Below are positions 59,745 through 64,000 of a stretch of DNA of 64,000 nucleotides, in pieces. Position 1 is the stretch's first letter. Every line of letters starts with the position of its first letter. Location: positions 1,765,001-1,829,000 of the forward strand of contig NZ_CP092832.1 of NCBI RefSeq assembly GCF_022532105.1, written 5' to 3'. This DNA comes from Flavobacterium sp. HJ-32-4 (GTDB lineage: Bacteria; Bacteroidota; Bacteroidia; Flavobacteriales; Flavobacteriaceae). The position numbers and the translations under genes are program-made. The notes below the pieces were generated by a model. It had not been told where the DNA came from. It made no database searches and worked only from the letters and a program-made list of their open reading frames with translations.

Positions 59745-60095
59745 AGTGCCTGAGCGCCTGAGTGCCTGAGCGCCTTAGTCCCTGAGTCCCTGAGTCCCTG
59801 AGTGCCTGAGCGGCTGAGTGCCTGAGTCCCTGAGTCCCTGAGCACCTGAGCGCCTGAGTGCCTTAGTCCCTGAGCACCTGAGTCCCTGAGCGCCTGAGTC
59901 CCTTAGTCCCCTAACCAAGAACCAAGAACCCAAACCATAACCCGCCCAATCCCGACTAAAGGCAAGTTCTTCACTCAAAACCCAAAACCCATCCCCGAAC
60001 CAACCACCCACCACCCACCACCCACCAACAACTATCAACTATCAACTATCAACTATCAACTCCCAACTATCAACTCCCAACTATCAACCCCCAAC
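59745..60095. repeat. mosaic of four short-period arrays
   Basis: TGAGTGCC/TGAGTCCC/TGAGCGCC units (8 bp) at 59745-59910; AACCAAG units at about 59913-59935; CCACCCA units at about 60000-60030; CAACTAT/CAACTCC units (7 bp) at about 60030-60095. Several unrelated unit sequences share one spacer, so it is not one expanded repeat. The region 59708-60259 has no gene; reading frames through it (Gly/Leu/Ser-rich) are artefacts. Confidence 0.8.
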
Positions 60096-60259
60096 TTATT
60101 TACCACTTTCTTTTTAAAAATCCTATACAAACTGCGAAAAATACTTTCGTTTCTTTCCTTATTTTTGGCGCCGCCGTACCCGTAAAGCGGCTCTTACATA
60201 TTAACCAATAACCACTTACCAAAATCCTGTTGTGCGGAACGGGATGTCTTTCACCCCCT

Positions 60260-62818
60260 ATGAAAGTAAACATTACTCTTTTATGCCTTTTGGCGTTTTC
60301 CTGTTTCATCCCGAAGGCCACGGCACAGTGTACGAACGGGACCTTGTATCCGAGCACGACGTTCACACCGGCTTGCTCCAACACCTACGAGACGATCGTC
60401 ACCAACGCCTGGGCGGGTCAGTACGCCAACGTGAATGTGGTGAGCAACAACGTCTACACCTTTATGTCATCGGTGAGCGCCGATTATGTAACGATTACCA
60501 ATGAAGACGCGGGTGTCGTCCTGGCCCACGGTCCGTCGCCACTTGTGTGGGTGTCGGGCACCACATCCGGCACCGTCCGCTATTACCTGCACACGAGCGC
60601 CAATTGTGGCTCGCTGGGGCAGAACCGCACGCGCTACGTCAAATGTACCGCCGCACCGGTGTGTGGCAACCCGACGGCCCTGTCTGCTTCTGCCATTACC
60701 TCCAACTCTGCCCGTCTTAACTGGACGGCCCCGTCTCCGGCTCCGAGTTCGTACGACCTTTATATCGTGACTACCAACACGGCTCCGGTTGACGCGACGC
60801 CTGCCACCGTAACCAGCAACACGGCCGGCGTAGGTGTCTTGAGCGGATTGGCCGCTTCTACCACTTATTACTACTGGATCCGTTCGAACTGCGGTGTCAC
60901 CAAAGGCGCCTGGGTGTCGGGCGGCAGTTTCGCTACCATCGCGGCCCTGACGTGTAACGGTGCGGCCAACGGACTCTACCCGGATGCGACCTTCACGCCT
61001 TCGTGCACGGGCAGCAACGAAACCATCGTCAACGATGCCTACGCAGGCGAATTCGCGAACGTGAACTACGTTTCCGACAAACAATATACCTTCACCAGTT
61101 CGGTGGCGACGGATTACATCACCATCACCAATGCGACCGGTACGACGGTTTTGGCCAGTGGCACCACGCCGGTGACCTGGAACTCGGGTGCGTCATCGGG
61201 TGTGCTCCGCTATTACTTCCACAGCGATCCGAACTGCGGGGCGCAAACCAGCCTCCGCGTGAAGTACATCAAATGCGTCAACGCGCCTGCCAACTGCAAC
61301 GCCCCGACCAGCTTCACCATCTCAAACATCACCTCGAATTCCGTGCGTTTGAACTGGGTAGCCCCAACGCCGGCGCCGGTTTCGTATGACGTGCATTGCA
61401 TCACCAGCTTTACACCACCGTCTGACAACCAGGCGTCTTCCATCACGACGATGGCGGCGGGCATCACCTGCCTGAACGGACTGGCTCCGGCTACGACCTA
61501 CCATTTCTGGGTGCGGTCGTTTTGCGGCGGTACTACGAAGAGTTCCTGGTCGTATGGCGGTACGTTCACAACGAATGCGGCGCTGAACTGTAATGGTGCG
61601 TATTACGGACTGTATCCGGAGCAAACTTTTACCCCCTCGTGCACCGGTACGGTTGAGACGATCGTCAACGACGCCTACGCGGGTGAATTCTCGAAGGTAA
61701 ACGTCACGTCTAACAAACAATATTCGTTCTTCAGTTCGGTGACCACCGACTTCCTGACGATTACAAACATCACCGGAACAACGGTTTTGGCCAGCGGACA
61801 AACGCCGGTCTATTGGAACTCCGGTAACTTTTCCGGGCAGATCCGTTATTTCATTAGCTCAAACGGCAACTGTGGCACACAGGCCTCGAACCGCGTGAAG
61901 TCGATCGCGTGCAGTACGATACAGGCAAACTGCGGTGCGCCGAGCTTCCTACAGTATTCTAATGTGACCTCCAATTCGGTGCGCTTGTTCTGGACGGCGC
62001 CCGAAGTTGCACCCGACTATTACGACATCTACGTATCGGAGTCGAATGCGGTGTATCCGGAGTACAACACCCAGCCAACCGGAAATTCCGCGAGTTACAT
62101 CCGGTCGTATTATGCCGGATTGTTCCCTTCGACGACCTATTATTTCTGGGTGCGCTCGGTGTGTAACAATGGCAACCAGAAATCCGACTGGATGGAAGGC
62201 GGCAGCTTTACGACCTTGCCGAACCTGCAGTGTAACGGTGCTTCGTTTGGCCTGTACCCTGAAGATACGATGCAGTTGGAAAATACCGGAAACCCTGAAA
62301 TCGTGGCTTTGGAAGGCAAGGCCGGGGAATATACGAACGTAGCGGTGGCGAACAACAAGCAGTATACGTTCACGAGCTCAAACCCGGAGGATTTCCTTAC
62401 GATCACCAACGCGGAAGGCACGCAGGTGCTGGTCAGCGGCGTGACGCCGGTCACCTGGACATCGGGCAACATGGCGACTGTGGTACGTTTTTACCTGCAC
62501 GCCAATGCGAATTGTACGGATGACGACGCGCCGCGTGTGCGCTACGTAACCGGCTCGACCCTCGGACTGGAGGAGCTTTCAGAGCGCCAGGTAGTGGTGT
62601 ATCCGAACCCAAGTGCCGGACGTTTCATGGTGGAAACGGGTGGGCGTATCGCCGATGCCATTACCATCCATGACCACCTCGGTCGTGTGGTAGGAAGCTA
62701 TACACCAACCGCCAGCCAAACCAACCTGACCCTAAACGGACTGGCGGGAGGCGTTTACTACGTCCGCATCAAAGCCCAGGGAACGGAGGTAACGAAGAAA
62801 CTGGTGTTGAAGAAGTAA
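60260..62818 (+). CDS. T9SS type A protein with alternating beta domains and FN3 modules
   Basis: An 852-residue secreted protein. The signal peptide is MKVNITLLCLLAFSCFIPKATAQ; ATG 60260 is preferred to an ATG ten codons upstream that would bury it. Four copies of a beta domain (YPxTTFTPSCTGxxETIVNDAYAGEFANVNVxSNKQYTFxSSVxTDYITITNxTGTTVLASGTTPVTW) alternate with three fibronectin type III domains (SNSVRLNWTAPxPAPxSYDLY ... GLAPSTTYYFWVRSxC). The end is VVVYPNPSAGRFMVETGG ... GGVYYVRIKAQGTEVTKKLVLKK, a type A sorting tail. Cys spacing suggests disulfides. It is a surface protein of unknown ligand; close repeat identity indicates recent duplication. A terminator follows. Confidence 0.85.
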   Translation: MKVNITLLCLLAFSCFIPKATAQCTNGTLYPSTTFTPACSNTYETIVTNAWAGQYANVNVVSNNVYTFMSSVSADYVTITNEDAGVVLAHGPSPLVWVSGTTSGTVRYYLHTSANCGSLGQNRTRYVKCTAAPVCGNPTALSASAITSNSARLNWTAPSPAPSSYDLYIVTTNTAPVDATPATVTSNTAGVGVLSGLAASTTYYYWIRSNCGVTKGAWVSGGSFATIAALTCNGAANGLYPDATFTPSCTGSNETIVNDAYAGEFANVNYVSDKQYTFTSSVATDYITITNATGTTVLASGTTPVTWNSGASSGVLRYYFHSDPNCGAQTSLRVKYIKCVNAPANCNAPTSFTISNITSNSVRLNWVAPTPAPVSYDVHCITSFTPPSDNQASSITTMAAGITCLNGLAPATTYHFWVRSFCGGTTKSSWSYGGTFTTNAALNCNGAYYGLYPEQTFTPSCTGTVETIVNDAYAGEFSKVNVTSNKQYSFFSSVTTDFLTITNITGTTVLASGQTPVYWNSGNFSGQIRYFISSNGNCGTQASNRVKSIACSTIQANCGAPSFLQYSNVTSNSVRLFWTAPEVAPDYYDIYVSESNAVYPEYNTQPTGNSASYIRSYYAGLFPSTTYYFWVRSVCNNGNQKSDWMEGGSFTTLPNLQCNGASFGLYPEDTMQLENTGNPEIVALEGKAGEYTNVAVANNKQYTFTSSNPEDFLTITNAEGTQVLVSGVTPVTWTSGNMATVVRFYLHANANCTDDDAPRVRYVTGSTLGLEELSERQVVVYPNPSAGRFMVETGGRIADAITIHDHLGRVVGSYTPTASQTNLTLNGLAGGVYYVRIKAQGTEVTKKLVLKK

Positions 62819-62838
62819 GAAGTTTTATAGGTAAAGAG

Positions 62839-62867
62839 AAGCCCCGTTTTGTAGCGGGGCTTTTTAA
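62839..62867 (+). terminator. terminator of the FN3-repeat gene
   Basis: AAGCCCCG (62839-62846) pairs with CGGGGCTT (62855-62862) and a T run follows; the perfect 8-bp stem is at normal distance from the stop codon. Confidence 0.85.
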
Positions 62868-62884
62868 TTTAGGAGTTAGGAGTT

Positions 62885-62948
62885 AGGAGAGGGGAGAGAG
62901 GAGAGAGGAGAGGGGAAAGAAGAAAGAAGAAAGAGGAGAGCGGAAAGG
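62885..62948. repeat. purine GGAGAGA/GAAAGAA array
   Basis: Same unit family as 26568-26615 and the complement of 27321-27412. The spacer 62819-63282 then holds AACCAAG units (about 63010-63060) and the MITE-like element; no gene. Confidence 0.7.
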
Positions 62949-63076
62949 ATCCCAAGTCACAAGTAGTGAACTTCCGCCATCGTTTGTTATCCAAAACCCA
63001 AAACCCAACTCACCCCTCAACCAAGAACCAAGAACCATGAACTACGAACCAAGAACCCTCAACCCCAAACTCTCCA

Positions 63077-63215
63077 ACTTTAACAAAAAGTGCGGTTTTC
63101 CCATACCGCCATGTCATCGGGAATGGGTATTTTGGATTAGGGGAGGGGCGGATGCGTCCCTTAACGAAAGAAATCGAGACTGGGGTACAGGAAAACCGTA
63201 GTTTTTGTTAAAAGT
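63077..63215. mobile_element. MITE-like element with terminal inverted repeats
   Basis: 139 bp bounded by inverted repeats of about 25 bp (left 63077-63102, right 63190-63215). ACTTTAACAAAAAGTGCGG at the left is the reverse complement of CCGTAGTTTTTGTTAAAAGT at the right, with two substitutions and one indel. It encodes nothing. The internal core AGGGGAGGGGCGGATGCG-TCCCTT also occurs in the left-truncated copy at 48457-48568. No target-site duplication is obvious by eye. Confidence 0.65.
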
Positions 63216-63282
63216 AGCAAGGAGCGGAGGAGTAAGAGGGAAAAGGAAATCAAACCCGATTAATACCTCTTAGACAGAGTGG

Positions 63283-64000
63283 TCAATTTTGCGTATAGGG
63301 TTCCTGATGGGTGGTAATGGTAGCGCTTTTTACGTCTCGCGTGGCCCAAATTTCAGTTACGGTTATGGCGGACACCTTAACGGCAACGGTAACGCCCATC
63401 AGCGCATTGTCATTTGAAAAGCAGAAATGGAGCATGCCCGCCGTGGGAGCTGTCATACGTCCGTAGTCGTTGATGACTTTACCTTTCTTGAAACAACGGA
63501 AGGGTTGGCCGCTGTTGAAAAGGGTTGCGTTGTCGTTGTCGGTGATATAGAAGTCGATGTCTTCACCTGTCTGCAGCCGCGGAAGATCGAATAGCAGGCC
63601 TAAGGCGATTGCGCTGACGGGGGAGGTCACAAGTTTTGATTCGAATGCCGTACTCTTCATCATTTGTGCGGCTTTTTCGTAGACCTGTTGTCCTTGTTGG
63701 TCAACCCCAATGTAGTAGCTCCAGGCCACAGTCTTTGGTGGCAGAACGAAATTGAATGCCGTACGGTTCCCGTTCAGATTTCCCACAGAATGCACTTTCG
63801 CTACCTGGTCAACGACGTTGATTACCGCGGTGTCCCGTCGCGCCAGATAGTCTTCTTTGCTAATGGTATAGGTCGTATCCTGTACGGTTTTCCAAAGTAC
63901 AGCCGTATTGAAATCCCGGGTTTTCTCGGATTCCGGCACACGTTGGATTTTGAGTTTGCAGATACGCTTTCCCAAAGAGGAGTTGTAGAATCGGAATTTG
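63283..64000 (-). CDS. hypothetical protein, 5' end outside the window
   Basis: At least 239 residues; the frame is open to the window edge. The visible N-terminal part is KFRFYNSSLGKRICKLKIQRVPESEKTRDFNTAVLWKTVQDTTYT, so the start lies beyond base 64000 and the TTG at 63975 is internal. The rest is mixed alpha/beta (AFNFVLPPKTVAWSYYIGVDQQGQQVYEKAAQMM; VAVKVSAITVTEIWATRDVKS). It resembles the periplasmic/envelope hypothetical proteins of this phylum that start with 'FRFYN...LGK', but no function is known. The N-terminal end may carry a signal peptide. Confidence 0.65.
   Translation of the reverse strand, partial: KFRFYNSSLGKRICKLKIQRVPESEKTRDFNTAVLWKTVQDTTYTISKEDYLARRDTAVINVVDQVAKVHSVGNLNGNRTAFNFVLPPKTVAWSYYIGVDQQGQQVYEKAAQMMKSTAFESKLVTSPVSAIALGLLFDLPRLQTGEDIDFYITDNDNATLFNSGQPFRCFKKGKVINDYGRMTAPTAGMLHFCFSNDNALMGVTVAVKVSAITVTEIWATRDVKSATITTHQEPYTQN

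Noticed and set aside
59745..60095. CRISPR or origin iterons
   Set aside because: Units are 7-8 bp, contiguous and of several types; no unique spacers, no DnaA boxes or rep gene.

Overview
The window comes from a gliding/secreting member of the Bacteroidota, most likely Flavobacteriaceae (Flavobacterium-like). Evidence: several secreted giant proteins carry the type IX secretion (T9SS) C-terminal signals of this phylum, either the type B 'FFTPNGDG(F/Y)NDxW ... GxFxLKR' module or the type A 'VYPNP ... KxVxxK' tail; BshC (bacillithiol pathway), a DUF4295 gene beside L28/L33, and TAnnTTTG promoters occur; there is no Proteobacteria- or Firmicutes-type content. Most genes look close to 50% GC, high for the group. 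The species cannot be decided from this sequence.

Layout. 0-4.6 kb: translation/secretion block on the + strand (end of a FAH-family gene, Hpt protein, a secreted protein, cinA, rpmB, rpmG, DUF4295, then ftsY with a tiny overlapping membrane ORF). 4.6-12.7 kb: outer-membrane-like protein, serine hydrolase lipoprotein, small lipoprotein, DUF721/DciA-like gene, ndk, an eight-repeat SusE/F-like T9SS protein with candidate operators, and bshC. 12.7-24 kb: a 1486-residue SprB-repeat adhesin, a B12-type radical SAM protein, a histidine kinase/response regulator pair, a DUF1573 protein, a small secreted protein and rimO. 24-31.5 kb: Gly/Trp-rich lipoprotein, proS, two tRNA-Glu(TTC) genes with rpsT, a second kinase/receiver pair, and typA. 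31.5-45.7 kb: a minus-strand run of three T9SS type B adhesins plus a GNAT enzyme, an ABC-2 exporter pair, a T9SS LRR-like protein and a lipoprotein. 46-48.3 kb: an AT-rich cassette (AraC regulator, DoxX, SDR). 48.3-53.6 kb: a repeat-dense stretch with a nucleoid-associated protein, a pRiA4b ORF-3-like protein, a fourfold-repeat membrane protein and two lipoproteins. 53.7-58.4 kb: an AT-rich two-gene island. 58.4-64 kb: a 221-residue orphan, a T9SS FN3-repeat protein and an edge-truncated hypothetical.

The most interesting locus is the AT-rich island. A 132-residue helical protein whose start resembles a membrane-active effector ends in a Gly/Asn motif (NTGGGNFVNGDGN). The gene that follows 3 nt later encodes a 1452-residue STAND (NLR-like) NTPase that begins with nearly the same motif (NTEGGDFVNGDNN), then Walker A, Walker B and an HDxxEDW winged-helix motif, then about 1100 residues of unassigned sensor. 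This is the architecture expected of an amyloid-templated NLR-effector pair (the BASS/Bell type of bacterial immune signalling), in a motif variant I cannot assign to a named family.

The second theme is non-coding repeat load. There are six copies of a 31-bp palindrome coupled to GTCCGAAA-type arrays, a TIR-bounded MITE-like element with a left-truncated second copy, a dispersed 143-bp palindromic element in front of both ftsY and rimO, and many 7-8-bp-period arrays that often begin exactly at stop codons.
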